DNA of 63,402 nucleotides from Hyphomicrobiales bacterium. GTDB lineage: Bacteria > Pseudomonadota > Alphaproteobacteria > Rhizobiales > Methyloligellaceae. The position numbers and the translations under genes are program-made. The stretch is from assembly GCA_021775555.1 (NCBI GenBank), contig JAJFHP010000020.1, positions 1-63,402 of the forward strand, read 5' to 3'. Below are positions 56,012 to 63,402 of the stretch, piece after piece (within the stretch, counting starts at the first letter, position 1; the number at the start of each line of letters is the position of its first letter). Under the pieces are notes generated by a model, which saw nothing but the letters and a program-made list of their open reading frames with translations, was not told where the DNA came from and did not search any database.

Positions 56012-57292
56012 TTAAAATACCAGCCGCACCGCCAGTCCGAGCCCGGCGCAGATGGCCAGCACCCAGATGACGCCCATATGCCGCCACAACAGCAGAAGTG
56101 CGGCCAGAACCGAGAGCATGCCTGCGAGCCAGTCGAAGCTGGCAAAGTCCGGCGTCCACAACCGCAAGGGACCCTGGGTAACGGGGGTCACCTTCGCGAA
56201 CAGCACATGCAGCGCGAACCACAATGCAAGATTGAGAATGACGCCGACCACGGCCGCGGTAACACCACCGAGCGCTCCCGAAAGCCGTGCGTTCGATCCA
56301 ATGCGCTCGATATAGGGCGCGCCGGTGAATATCCATAGAAAACATGGTGCAAAGGTCGCCCACAGGGTTACTGCCGCTCCTGCAAACCCCATGAGCCATG
56401 CCGGGCCTTCGCCCGAGCGGTAGGCGGCCAGGGTGCCGACAAACTCGGTCACCAGGATCAGCGGTCCAGGCGTAGTTTCAGCAAGCCCCAGCCCGTCGAG
56501 CATTTCACCGGCCGAGAGCCAGCCATGTGTTTCGACAGCCTGTTGCGCCATATAGGCCAGTACCGCGTAGGCGCCGCCAAAGGTGACGACTGCCAGCTTG
56601 GAAAAGAACAAGCCCGTTTGTGCGAGGACATGAGTGGGGCCGAGGGCGAGGGCGATCAGGCCAAGCGGTGCCAGCCATATCCCGAGCCACAGGACGATGG
56701 TGCTCGCCGTACGCGCCAGGGGCACAGGAGTATGGCGTTCCGTACTGGGTGAAGTGTCATTGCTGCCAAGAACTGCGCCGATGAGCGCGGCGGCAAAAAT
56801 GATGAGCGGGAAGGGTGCGTCTAAGAAAAAGATGGCAATGAAGGAGGTTGCGGCAATCACCCAGTCCGCGCCTCGCTTGAGCGCGCGTTTGGCAATGCGC
56901 AGCAGCGCCTCGATGACGATTACCAGAACCGCGGCTTTCACGCCGAGGAACACGGCCTCGATGACGGGTACATTCCCGAGCGTTGCGTAAATGAAAGCAA
57001 GTGCCAGAACGACACCCGCGCCTGGCAAGACAAACAGGAGCCCCGCCGCCAGTCCGCCTTTGACACCGTGCAGCCGCCACCCTGCATAGGTTGCAAGTTG
57101 CATGGCTTCAGGACCGGGAAGGAGCATGCAGAAGTTGAGCGCATTCAGGAATTTCTGCTCGTTGAGCCATTTATTATCGTCAACCAACATCTTGTGCATT
57201 AGAGCAATTTGACCTGCCGGACCACCGAAGGAGAGCAGGCCGATGCGTGCCCATACGGCAAGCGCTTCGGTAAATGTGGGGTGGGTACCCAT
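56012..57292 (-). CDS. chrA: chromate transporter (CHR family)
   Basis: A 426-residue two-domain CHR transporter. Each half begins with the family motif: 'FTEALAVWARIGLLSFGGPAGQIALMH' in the first and 'FFSKLAVVTFGGAYAVLAYM' in the second, with 'FCMLLPGPEAMQLATYAGW' and 'GLAETTPGPLILVTEFVG' as the paired PGP motifs. Chromate efflux is the classic function. It directly abuts the rhodanese-like gene upstream (no gap), so they form an operon. Confidence 0.93.
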   Translation of the reverse strand: MGTHPTFTEALAVWARIGLLSFGGPAGQIALMHKMLVDDNKWLNEQKFLNALNFCMLLPGPEAMQLATYAGWRLHGVKGGLAAGLLFVLPGAGVVLALAFIYATLGNVPVIEAVFLGVKAAVLVIVIEALLRIAKRALKRGADWVIAATSFIAIFFLDAPFPLIIFAAALIGAVLGSNDTSPSTERHTPVPLARTASTIVLWLGIWLAPLGLIALALGPTHVLAQTGLFFSKLAVVTFGGAYAVLAYMAQQAVETHGWLSAGEMLDGLGLAETTPGPLILVTEFVGTLAAYRSGEGPAWLMGFAGAAVTLWATFAPCFLWIFTGAPYIERIGSNARLSGALGGVTAAVVGVILNLALWFALHVLFAKVTPVTQGPLRLWTPDFASFDWLAGMLSVLAALLLLWRHMGVIWVLAICAGLGLAVRLVF

Positions 57293-57640
57293 TTATTGAT
57301 CCCCGTCATTTTTCTGTGCAGGAACAACACCAAAACCGGCCTCGCGCCAGGCTTCGAAGCCTCCGGTCAGAACGCGTATATCAAAGCCCGCCTCGCGCAG
57401 GGTCCGGCCTGCGTCCTGGCTCACTTCATGGCCATGAACGCAATGGATAATGAGAGGGTTGTCCTTATCCAGATCGCCAACCCACTGCGCAATCGCGAAT
57501 GGATCGTGCCAGCTTGCGCCCGGCAACATAAGGCCGGACTCATCAAACGCCGCGCGCTTGCGCACATCGAAGATGCGCGGTGGTGTGCTGCCCCCACGGA
57601 GGGAATTCAATTCTTCTGCTGATATAAAAAAATCGCCCAT
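57293..57640 (-). CDS. single-domain rhodanese-like protein
   Basis: A 115-residue rhodanese domain with the active-site loop CVHGHEVS (Cys 67) and 'PRIFDVRKRAAFDES' near the start. Rhodaneses carry sulfur or, in the ChrE-type proteins that accompany ChrA, may process chromate-thiol adducts; the ChrA partner makes that link attractive here. The stop is directly adjacent to the chrA start. Confidence 0.9.
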   Translation of the reverse strand: MGDFFISAEELNSLRGGSTPPRIFDVRKRAAFDESGLMLPGASWHDPFAIAQWVGDLDKDNPLIIHCVHGHEVSQDAGRTLREAGFDIRVLTGGFEAWREAGFGVVPAQKNDGDQ

Positions 57641-57860
57641 AGCTCTGCTCCGTACGATTAAATCCGGAGCGGCGTTTGGGCGATCTGGCCTGATGGGGCA
57701 GCCGCAGTAGGCCCCGAATGAACGGTTTTATATGCGATGCGGGGCCGGGCGGCAAGTGAGTGCGTACAGGGCGATGTGTCACAATATCTAGGCTTGCATA
57801 TGACTGGGAACTCGACCAATGTTTGCCTATATCAGGGATATGAAATTCACAGGAACCGGT

Positions 57861-58235
57861 ATGCGCTTTCGCAATTGGATCATTGCCGCCGCTGGCATCA
57901 TGACTGCTGCTCTCCCGCTTACCGTATTTGCCGGTGCAGCGCCTGAGGAAGCAATTTCCATATTACAAAAGCGTGGCTACACGGCTGTAGAGATTGAGCC
58001 GAGCGAGGCTCCGGGTTACCAAGCCTGGGGCTGCAAGAGCGGTACCCGTTTTGCAATTCATATGGATGCGGAAAGCAACATCGTCGATGTGGACCCCGTT
58101 GGCACTTGCGGTGCTGGCCCAAGCCGTGCCGTCGGCGTTGAAGATCTTCACCTCAATGTACCGTTCGCCGACATACGCGTGGGCAAGGACGGGCTGAAAA
58201 TTCGCGCGCCTTTCGTCAATCTCGATATCCGCTAG
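57861..58235 (+). CDS. hypothetical secreted protein
   Basis: A 124-residue protein with a signal peptide (MRFRNWIIAAAGIMTAALPL, cleaved near VFA-GAAP). The first mature part resembles a PepSY-like strand-helix unit ('ISILQKRGYTAVEIEPSEA', 'GTRFAIHMDAESNIVDVDPV'), with two cysteines. The rest is short beta strands. Upstream in-frame ATGs at 57819 and 57840 are less likely, since AGGAA precedes 57861. Convergent with the peroxiredoxin-like gene. Confidence 0.7.
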   Translation: MRFRNWIIAAAGIMTAALPLTVFAGAAPEEAISILQKRGYTAVEIEPSEAPGYQAWGCKSGTRFAIHMDAESNIVDVDPVGTCGAGPSRAVGVEDLHLNVPFADIRVGKDGLKIRAPFVNLDIR

Positions 58236-58257
58236 CGGTCCTTCACAGGCAAAAAAA

Positions 58258-58824
58258 CTATTCCGCCGCCTCGGCCCTGTGGTCGAGCACTTGTCCGCGC
58301 GCGGGATAGTCCATTTCCAGAACTTTCGCAACGGAAGCCTGAACTTCTGCAAAGCTGGGCCGGGCAAAGGGCATGGTTTGGATACTCGACCAGTAGAGCG
58401 TGTTATCTGGCCGCACGAAGAAAAGCCCTGGTTCAATGAAAAGCGGTGTCTCTTCTATGCCTGAGGACGTTTTGCCTTTGCTGGTGGAGATGAAAAGCCC
58501 CCACTTTTTCGCCTCGTCCAGTGAGAATCCGTATCCCATGGGAAGGTTTTTTATTTCCCACTCGGCCTTTGCTTTTTCCGCACGTTCCTGACCGTCATTG
58601 GTGATGGCAATCGTGGTGACGCCAAGATCGGCAAACTTGTCTATCCTGCGGTCGAGGTCTCCCAGATAGCGCGAGCAGATCGGGCAGTGATAACCGCGAT
58701 AAAACACGATCATGGTGAAATTCTCAGGCGTCTGGTCAGACAGCGTCCACGTGCCGCCACCAACGGTGGGGACGCTCAACCCCGGCACGGGCTGACGCGG
58801 AAAAATAGTGGTGTGGGCGCTCAT
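58258..58824 (-). CDS. peroxiredoxin-like (AhpC/TSA) protein
   Basis: A 188-residue thioredoxin-fold protein. The motif 'FYRGYHCPICSRYLGDL' has a CxxC (47, 50) in the position of the peroxidatic cysteine loop, and 'GVTTIAITNDGQERAEKAK' follows, as in the peroxiredoxin-like subgroup often annotated AhpC/TSA family. A thiol peroxidase or reductase role is likely. AGGAG is 6 nt before ATG 58824. A 31-nt near-perfect palindrome lies 66 nt upstream of its start. Confidence 0.88.
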   Translation of the reverse strand: MSAHTTIFPRQPVPGLSVPTVGGGTWTLSDQTPENFTMIVFYRGYHCPICSRYLGDLDRRIDKFADLGVTTIAITNDGQERAEKAKAEWEIKNLPMGYGFSLDEAKKWGLFISTSKGKTSSGIEETPLFIEPGLFFVRPDNTLYWSSIQTMPFARPSFAEVQASVAKVLEMDYPARGQVLDHRAEAAE

Positions 58825-58889
58825 GTGAATCTCCTAAGGTCTATTGGTTGGCGATCAGCCTACCGGCAATCAGCCATGACGCGAAGCCC

Positions 58890-58920
58890 TGCAATTGGCA
58901 ATGCTGCATTGCCAATTGCA
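58890..58920. repeat. 31-nt near-perfect palindrome between prx-like gene and rpoH
   Basis: TGCAATTGGCAATGC (58890-58904) and GCATTGCCAATTGCA (58906-58920) are exact inverted copies around one T. It is upstream of the peroxiredoxin-like gene and downstream of rpoH, both on the minus strand. No T tract follows, so it is more like an operator or a cruciform-forming element than a terminator. Confidence 0.8.
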
Positions 58921-58954
58921 GTTCAAATCCATGTGAGGTGAATTCGGAATTTTG

Positions 58955-59842
58955 CTATTCAGCCAGTTGAGCATCGGCCTGGGCGGCGGATTTTTGCACG
59001 GCTTTTTGAACCTTCTCAAAAGCGCGCACCTCGATCTGGCGGATACGTTCACGGCTGACGCCAAACTCGGTCGAGAGGTCCTCCAGCGTGATTGTATCTT
59101 CAGACAGCCGGCGGGCCTTGAAGATGCGTTTTTCGCGATCGTTCAGCCCCTTCATGGCGTTTTTCAGGAAGTCCCGGCGGCGTTCCAGCTCCTGGGTTTT
59201 GCCAAGCGTGGTTTCCTGGTCTTCGCTATCGTCAACCAGCCAGTCCATCCACTCGCCGCCCTCGGAGTCAGAGCGCACCGGCGCATTCAACGAGCTGTCA
59301 CCGGACAAACGCCGGTTCATGGAAACCACGTCTTCTTCCGGCACCCCGAGTCGGGTGGAAATCTTCTTCACATTGTCCGGGTGCAGGTCGCCATCTTCCA
59401 GCGCCTTGAGCTGCCCTTTGATCTTGCGAAGGTTGAAGAAAAGCTTCTTCTGACTTGCGGTGGTGCCCATTTTAACCAGGCTCCAGGAACGCAGGATATA
59501 TTCCTGGATCGACGCCCTGATCCACCACATGGCATAGGTGGCCAGCCGGAAACCCTTGTCGGGTTCAAACCGTTTCACCGCCTGCATCAGGCCGACATTG
59601 CCCTCTGAAATGACTTCGCCGATTGGCAGGCCGTAGCCGCGATAGCCCATGGCAATGCGCCCCACGAGGCGAAGATGTGACGTGACGAGCTGGTGAGCGG
59701 CGTCGCGGTCGTCATGCTCGCGCCAGCGTTTGGCAAGCATGTACTCCTGATCCGGCTCCAGCATGGGGAACTTGCGGATTTCATCGAGGTAACGGGACAG
59801 TCCGCCCTGTCCGCTAACGGTGGGTAGTGATCTCGTCGCCAT
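58955..59842 (-). CDS. rpoH: heat-shock RNA polymerase sigma factor RpoH
   Basis: A 295-residue sigma-32. Region 2 reads 'LVTSHLRLVGRIAMGYRGYG' and 'FRLATYAMWWIRASIQEYIL', the RpoH box is QKKLFFNLRK (about 131-140), and region 4 has 'TLEDLSTEFGVSRERIRQIE'. The RpoH box separates it from RpoD-type factors. ATG 59842 begins the family N terminus (MATRSLPTVSG); the upstream frame to 59887 is not conserved. It follows rluD on the same strand, the normal alphaproteobacterial order, and would recognise the ftsH promoter at 13569. Confidence 0.96.
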   Translation of the reverse strand: MATRSLPTVSGQGGLSRYLDEIRKFPMLEPDQEYMLAKRWREHDDRDAAHQLVTSHLRLVGRIAMGYRGYGLPIGEVISEGNVGLMQAVKRFEPDKGFRLATYAMWWIRASIQEYILRSWSLVKMGTTASQKKLFFNLRKIKGQLKALEDGDLHPDNVKKISTRLGVPEEDVVSMNRRLSGDSSLNAPVRSDSEGGEWMDWLVDDSEDQETTLGKTQELERRRDFLKNAMKGLNDREKRIFKARRLSEDTITLEDLSTEFGVSRERIRQIEVRAFEKVQKAVQKSAAQADAQLAE

Positions 59843-59953
59843 TTGGATGGGTTCTCCAGGGCAATATATTAGGCACGCACGCGCCACGCTCCCCCCGGCA
59901 CGTCCCTAATATAGGACACGAGCGGTTAAAAAACACCCTATGGGGCTTTTTTT

Positions 59954-60967
59954 TCAGATTTCTGACAGACTTGTGACCACAGCCGAGATGTCGCCTGGTA
60001 ACGGGCTTTCAAAATGCATGATTTCTTGTGTTCGCGGATGTGCAAAACCCAGCACGCAGGCGTGAAGCGCCTGGCGCAGCAGTTTCTCGACAACTTTGCG
60101 CACATCATCAGGCAAAAGCTGAGCTTTTGTTTTAAAGCCCGTGCCGTAGAGCGGGTCACCAATGAGAGGGTGGCCTATATGTGTCATATGTACCCGGATT
60201 TGATGCGTGCGCCCTGTTTCCAGGGTGCATTTTACCCGTGACGCCACGGGTTCATCCGGCGCGCCAAACACCCCGAGCACTTTATAGTGGGTTACGGCCT
60301 CCTTGCCGCCCTTGGCCAGTACGCCCATTTTCTGGCGTTGTTGGGGTTTGCGCCCGAGCGGCGCATTAATGGTGCCTTTGCGTGGGCGCGGCACACCCCA
60401 TACCAGTGCTTCATAGCTTCGCTCCAGTGCGCCCTCGCGCCCGTGATCGGCGAATTGTGCTGCAAGGGCATGGTGCGCCCCGTCGGTTTTGGCAACGACC
60501 ATGAGCCCGCTTGTCTCCTTGTCGATACGGTGGACGATGCCCGGGCGCTTGACGCCGCCGATGCCGGACAGGCTCTCGCCGCAATGGGCAATCAGCGCGT
60601 TCACCAGCGTGCTCGACCAGTTGCCGGCGGCAGGGTGCACCACAAGCCCGGCAGGCTTGTCGATGACGATCAGCCAGTCGTCCTCGTAAACGACGTCCAG
60701 CGGAATATCCTCGCCCTTCGGGATAGCCGGTTCTGCGGGTGGTATGGTGATCTGGTAAATTTCGCCGGGTTTGACCCGCAAATTGGGCTCAACTATCGTG
60801 CGCCCGTTGAGGGCAGCATGTTCTGCCTTGATCAGCGCCTTGAGACGAGAGCGGCTCATCTCGGGCAGATGGTGCGCGAGAAAGCGATCCAGCCGCTCGC
60901 CCTCGTCATCGGCGCCCGCTTCAATTTCGAAGCACTGCGCTTCTTCTGAGGTGTTTGAATCGTCCAT
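59954..60967 (-). CDS. rluD: 23S rRNA pseudouridine synthase RluD
   Basis: A 337-residue RluA-family pseudouridine synthase. An N-terminal S4 domain ('ERLDRFLAHHLPEMSRSRLKALI') is followed by the catalytic motif HRIDKETSG with Asp 149 and 'LETGRTHQIRVHMTHIGHPLIGDP'. RluD modifies helix 69 of 23S rRNA. Its start region overlaps the divergent small gene's upstream frame only, not its preferred start at 60988. Confidence 0.95.
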   Translation of the reverse strand: MDDSNTSEEAQCFEIEAGADDEGERLDRFLAHHLPEMSRSRLKALIKAEHAALNGRTIVEPNLRVKPGEIYQITIPPAEPAIPKGEDIPLDVVYEDDWLIVIDKPAGLVVHPAAGNWSSTLVNALIAHCGESLSGIGGVKRPGIVHRIDKETSGLMVVAKTDGAHHALAAQFADHGREGALERSYEALVWGVPRPRKGTINAPLGRKPQQRQKMGVLAKGGKEAVTHYKVLGVFGAPDEPVASRVKCTLETGRTHQIRVHMTHIGHPLIGDPLYGTGFKTKAQLLPDDVRKVVEKLLRQALHACVLGFAHPRTQEIMHFESPLPGDISAVVTSLSEI

Positions 60968-60987
60968 TAGGTCAGAAAGAACAGGTT

Positions 60988-61353
60988 ATGGCGAAATCTG
61001 AAAACCCATCCGATGTGCTCCCCGGCACGATCTTTACGCTCCGCCAGGTGCAAATCATGAAGGTGGCCGTGGTGGTGATGGGCATAATTCTTATCGCAGG
61101 TTTTGCCTTTGTCGTGTCTGCCCTTGTCTATCAGTCATCGCAGCTGGGTGAAAGCACGTCGAGAAGCGCGACTGCGCGTGACAAAATCCAGCAGCTGGGC
61201 TTGACCCTGCCCGGGGGCATGACCCTCTCTCATATGGCTCTTGGAGATAACCGGCTTGCGGTGCACCTGAAGGGCCCTGGAGTTCAGGAAATCCGGATCA
61301 TTGATCTTGGGACCGGCGAGGTGGTGACCCGTATCCCGGTAAACAGCGAATAG
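60988..61353 (+). CDS. DUF6476-like single-pass membrane protein
   Basis: A 121-residue protein with a short polar N terminus, one membrane helix (about residues 22-46, VAVVVMGIILIAGFAFVVSAL) and a periplasmic domain ending 'IRIIDLGTGEVVTRIPVNSE'. It fits the small DUF6476-type proteins that lie divergently next to rluD in alphaproteobacteria. Function unknown. ATG 60988 is preferred over the frame open to 60955, which runs into rluD. Confidence 0.7.
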   Translation: MAKSENPSDVLPGTIFTLRQVQIMKVAVVVMGIILIAGFAFVVSALVYQSSQLGESTSRSATARDKIQQLGLTLPGGMTLSHMALGDNRLAVHLKGPGVQEIRIIDLGTGEVVTRIPVNSE

Positions 61354-61403
61354 GGCTGATCGGTTGCACCCGTGTTATAGTGTTTTCATTGGCTGATGCC
61401 TCA

Positions 61404-61478
61404 GCCCCGTTCGTCTAGCGGTTAGGACGCTGGCCTCTCACGCCGGAAACAGGGGTTCGATTCCCCTACGGGGTGCCA
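61404..61478 (+). tRNA. tRNA-Glu (anticodon CTC)
   Basis: A complete cloverleaf of 75 nt with encoded CCA. The acceptor GCCCCGT pairs with ACGGGGT, the anticodon stem CTGGC/GCCGG encloses loop CTCTCAC (anticodon CTC), and the T arm has GGGGTTCGATTCCCC. The D loop reads AGCGGTTAGGA. It follows the DUF6476-like gene. Confidence 0.97.
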
Positions 61479-61798
61479 CTTAGTTCAATAAGTTCGGCAA
61501 GATGGCACAATTTTTACCTAATATATTCCCGATATCAGGAGCGCCTGAAACGCTCAATGTACCCGACTCTCAATCAGCTGGTCCGGGGTTGGAGTCCCCG
61601 TACGCCTACCAATCCTTTCAATGGCTTACCCAAGAAATTTTAAGAACTCTCTGGTTTCTTGTTTGTCTGGAAGTCACAACTGGGGCACTGCTTTTTGTTG
61701 ATCTCCAGTCGTGTTCAATGTTCGCTTTACCCCCGAAAGCGGACATCAAACCGCGCAGGCTGGAAGGTCAGCTTTGTGCCAACAGCTGACGAACAATC
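61479..61798. other. gene-free region after tRNA-Glu, with repeat remnants
   Basis: No credible gene; a 95-codon frame at 61502 crosses a known kind of dispersed repeat. At 61719-61745 TGTTCGCTTT and AAAGCGGACA form a 10-bp stem around ACCCCCG, the 'CGCTTTnCCCCCnAAAGCGGACAT' repeat common in alphaproteobacterial spacers. At 61581-61611 a sequence like a tRNA T arm and CCA end occurs (GTCCGGGGTTGGAGTCCCCG, then TACGCCTACCA). The rest shows nothing. Confidence 0.5.
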
Positions 61799-62113
61799 TC
61801 AATGGGAAACCTTCATTGCAACCATCCCTGAGATAATCAGCAATGCCGCAACCGCACGCAGGGGCGTGAATGCTTCACCAAGTAGAATCACCCCAGCCAA
61901 AAAGGCTCCAACTGCTCCAATTCCTGTCCAGATCAGGTAGGCGGTACCAAGTGGCAGGCTGCGCATGGCCAAAGCGAGTAGGCCAACGGATCCAATCATA
62001 GCAGTGATCGTAATCACCGAGGGCACCAGTTGCGTGAAGCCATCAGACAGCTTCATCGCAAAGGCCCAAACGATTTCAAGCAGACCCGCAAAAAACAGAT
62101 AAACCCAAGCCAT
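61799..62113 (-). CDS. gdx: SMR-family guanidinium exporter (SugE/Gdx type)
   Basis: A 104-residue small multidrug resistance protein with four helices. The active-site Glu is residue 13 in LLEIVWAFAMKLSDGFTQLV, and the WAFAMKLSDGFT stretch marks the SugE/Gdx branch, which exports guanidinium, rather than EmrE. A guanidine-II riboswitch lies just upstream, which strongly supports this role. ATG 62113 has GGAGGG upstream; an adjacent GTG at 62116 is possible. Confidence 0.92.
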   Translation of the reverse strand: MAWVYLFFAGLLEIVWAFAMKLSDGFTQLVPSVITITAMIGSVGLLALAMRSLPLGTAYLIWTGIGAVGAFLAGVILLGEAFTPLRAVAALLIISGMVAMKVSH

Positions 62114-62124
62114 CACACCCTCCG

Positions 62125-62175
62125 TGCTCGGGCCGTCCCGAATATATTGTTCTGATTACTGAGGTCGTCCTCTGC
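62125..62175 (-). promoter_or_regulatory. guanidine-II (mini-ykkC) riboswitch
   Basis: Read on the minus strand, two small hairpins each present an ACGR tetraloop: GAGG-ACGA-CCTC (62172-62161) and TCGGG-ACGG-CCCGA (62141-62128), about 20 nt apart. This is exactly the mini-ykkC/guanidine-II architecture. The second hairpin ends a few nt before the ribosome site of the Gdx-type gene, so binding of guanidine should free translation. Confidence 0.92.
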
Positions 62176-62244
62176 ACATCAGGATATCGAACCGGTCATA
62201 GGGGTCAAGCCCGGCTAATGGCCTTGTGGGTTAGATCTCGGAAC

Positions 62245-62877
62245 TTAGGCAGTGGGCCGGTACACAATTGCACGGATGGGTGTTGGTTCGTAACCAGCAG
62301 CAGCATTGTCGCGTTCAGGGCAATTGGAGAGAACAACCAGAACATCCATCTCGGCGCGCAAATCAACATAGTCGCCGGGCTTCGAGAGACCATCGGCGAT
62401 GGCTATTTGCCCGTCTTCACGGACGGGAACATACATGAAGAAGTTGATATTGGCGGCAATGTCTTTCTCACTCATGCCGTGCTTGACTAACTCGGATTCA
62501 AAATTTTGCTGGCAACCCCAACTGTTCTCCTTGTCGAAACGCACCCTGTCGATCTCGATTGAACAGCAGCCATAAATCGTGTCATGCGATCCGCAGGTAT
62601 CGGCGATAATGGTCATCAGCGGCTGTGCCCGTACCGACCACAGCACCGTATCTTGTCCCAGATAAATGCTGTTGTTGAGCTTGATGGTGTTGGCGGCATT
62701 GTAGCGCTCGTCCTTATTGGTCAAATTGTAGCAGAGAAAGTCGACGGCCTGCTGTCCTTCCAGATCGATCAACCGGACAACATCACCCTTTCGAACCTCA
62801 GCACTCCACGGTTTGCATGCCGGTACGATCGTATCTTCGACCACCTGGCCGGGAGTTTTCGAATGCTTGTCGTTCAT
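62245..62877 (-). CDS. DUF1989 / urea carboxylase-associated protein
   Basis: A 210-residue DUF1989 protein, of the kind annotated urea amidolyase/urea carboxylase-associated. Diagnostic parts are 'GDVVRLIDLEGQQAVDFLCYN', 'LMTIIADTCGSHDTIYGCCS' and 'INFFMYVPV'. In guanidine catabolism, paired proteins of this family (CgdA/CgdB) form carboxyguanidine deiminase next to guanidine carboxylase. Only one is in the window. ATG 62877 has AAGGA upstream. It is followed in the same direction by the riboswitch and gdx. Confidence 0.85.
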   Translation of the reverse strand: MNDKHSKTPGQVVEDTIVPACKPWSAEVRKGDVVRLIDLEGQQAVDFLCYNLTNKDERYNAANTIKLNNSIYLGQDTVLWSVRAQPLMTIIADTCGSHDTIYGCCSIEIDRVRFDKENSWGCQQNFESELVKHGMSEKDIAANINFFMYVPVREDGQIAIADGLSKPGDYVDLRAEMDVLVVLSNCPERDNAAAGYEPTPIRAIVYRPTA

Positions 62878-63246
62878 GGTTCGGATCCTTTCGAACTGTC
62901 GCCGTGAGATATATCCAGCCACCAGGATTCGGTAAATATAATCAGTTTTGGCAACGCTTTATCTGAATTCCCCGTGTGTTCTTTCGTTATCTCTTGAAGC
63001 GCATTGCCAAGTTCACAGATTCCGCAAATGCCTCTCGAATTACCTATCCAGTGTTCGAGGTTCAATTTGAGCTCGCTTCAATTCAGGCTTTGACACGTGA
63101 ACAAATTGCTTTACGTCCAACTCTGTTGGTTTTACTATCATTAGTACCAATCTGGCGCAACGCAGCATGTGACCTATAAATGCGACTGCAGTGCAAGCCG
63201 GAAAAAGCTCTAAGTGAAACAAGGGTGTAAGAAACGGGAGGAAGCA
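62878..63246. other. AT-richer divergent intergenic region
   Basis: About 370 nt between the divergent DUF1989 gene and the ABC binding-protein gene. It must hold both promoters. I found no ACGR hairpin pair here, no other riboswitch and no gene; open frames on either strand are chance ones. Confidence 0.5.
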
Positions 63247-63402
63247 ATGATATCCAGCTTTAAAAGGTATGCGCTGACCGCACTGGTGCTGGGCGCCATG
63301 AATTGGCAGGCGCACGCAGCAGACACAATAAATATTGGCGTAAGTGAACCGCTCACTGGGGCTGTTGCCGCGTCTGGAAACTATGTCGTGCAAGGCGCCA
63401 AG
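63247..63402 (+). CDS. ABC transporter substrate-binding protein, 5' part only
   Basis: The first 52 residues of a gene cut by the window end. GGGAGGAAG precedes ATG 63247. A signal peptide (MISSFKRYALTALVLGAMNW, cleaved near AHA-ADT) leads into 'INIGVSEPLTGAVAASGNYV', the usual start of type-1 periplasmic binding proteins of the branched-chain amino acid/urea/amide (HAAT) group. Beside a guanidine locus it could bind guanidine, urea or an amide, which is inference. Confidence 0.85.
   Translation, partial: MISSFKRYALTALVLGAMNWQAHAADTINIGVSEPLTGAVAASGNYVVQGAK

Noticed and set aside
61502-61789. 95-codon frame after tRNA-Glu.
   Set aside because: It translates a common dispersed hairpin repeat and a tRNA-like fragment.
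63040-63393. 117-codon minus-strand frame at the window end.
   Set aside because: It is antisense to the signal peptide of the ABC binding protein and lacks a ribosome site.

Overview
The window is a stretch of alphaproteobacterial chromosome of moderately high GC. The ruvC-ruvA-x-ruvB-ybgC-tolQRAB-pal-cpoB-tilS-ftsH order, the serC-serA pair with a structured leader, an RpoH sigma factor with a matching heat-shock promoter elsewhere in the window, short Omp25/31-like outer membrane barrels and REP-like units all point to a Hyphomicrobiales-type organism (Rhodobiaceae/Parvibaculaceae-like). The genus cannot be named from sequence reading alone. A flagellin gene suggests motility. hemN with an FNR-like box suggests some growth at low oxygen.

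Layout. 0.1-15.7 kb is core: yebC, an outer membrane barrel, the Holliday-junction ruv operon with an extra membrane protein between ruvA and ruvB, a Tat-exported phosphoesterase, the complete Tol-Pal system (with a 47-residue lipoprotein between tolB and pal), tilS and ftsH. 15.7-30.2 kb is mainly metabolism: a D-cysteine desulfhydrase-like enzyme, folP, glmM, a second barrel, a POT peptide transporter, serC-serA, bactofilin, fhs, an EamA exporter and purA. 30.2-39.9 kb holds a TPR protein, a tightly overlapped three-gene operon (carboxymuconolactone decarboxylase-like, 3-hydroxyisobutyrate dehydrogenase-like, lactonase-like), small secreted and cupin proteins, hemN, a PhyH dioxygenase, a GFA protein and a DUF3179 protein. 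40.0-42.4 kb is a TPP-riboswitch operon: a small four-helix membrane protein, then thiC.

42.4-51.8 kb is an accessory region inserted right behind thiC. It has a degenerate tyrosine recombinase, REP-like inverted dimers, several divergent same-strand copies of the 3' end of thiC, a ~140-bp structured repeat (R2, two copies) and a ~430-520-bp structured repeat (R1, two copies). R1 keeps its helices by compensatory base changes while the helix sequences differ. Cargo includes DUF937, cyclase, methyltransferase, VOC and HNH proteins and small membrane proteins. This is the most unusual part of the window and the best candidate for something undescribed: either a structured RNA family or a repeat family linked to repeated insertion at the end of thiC.

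51.8-61.4 kb returns to ordinary genes: small proteins, a fumarylacetoacetate hydrolase-family enzyme, DUF2147, flagellin, a chromate-transporter/rhodanese pair, a peroxiredoxin-like protein, rpoH, rluD and a tRNA-Glu gene. 61.8-63.4 kb is a guanidine locus: a DUF1989/urea-carboxylase-associated protein, a guanidine-II (mini-ykkC) riboswitch with two ACGR-loop hairpins, a SugE/Gdx-type exporter and, divergently, the start of an ABC-transporter binding protein cut by the window edge.
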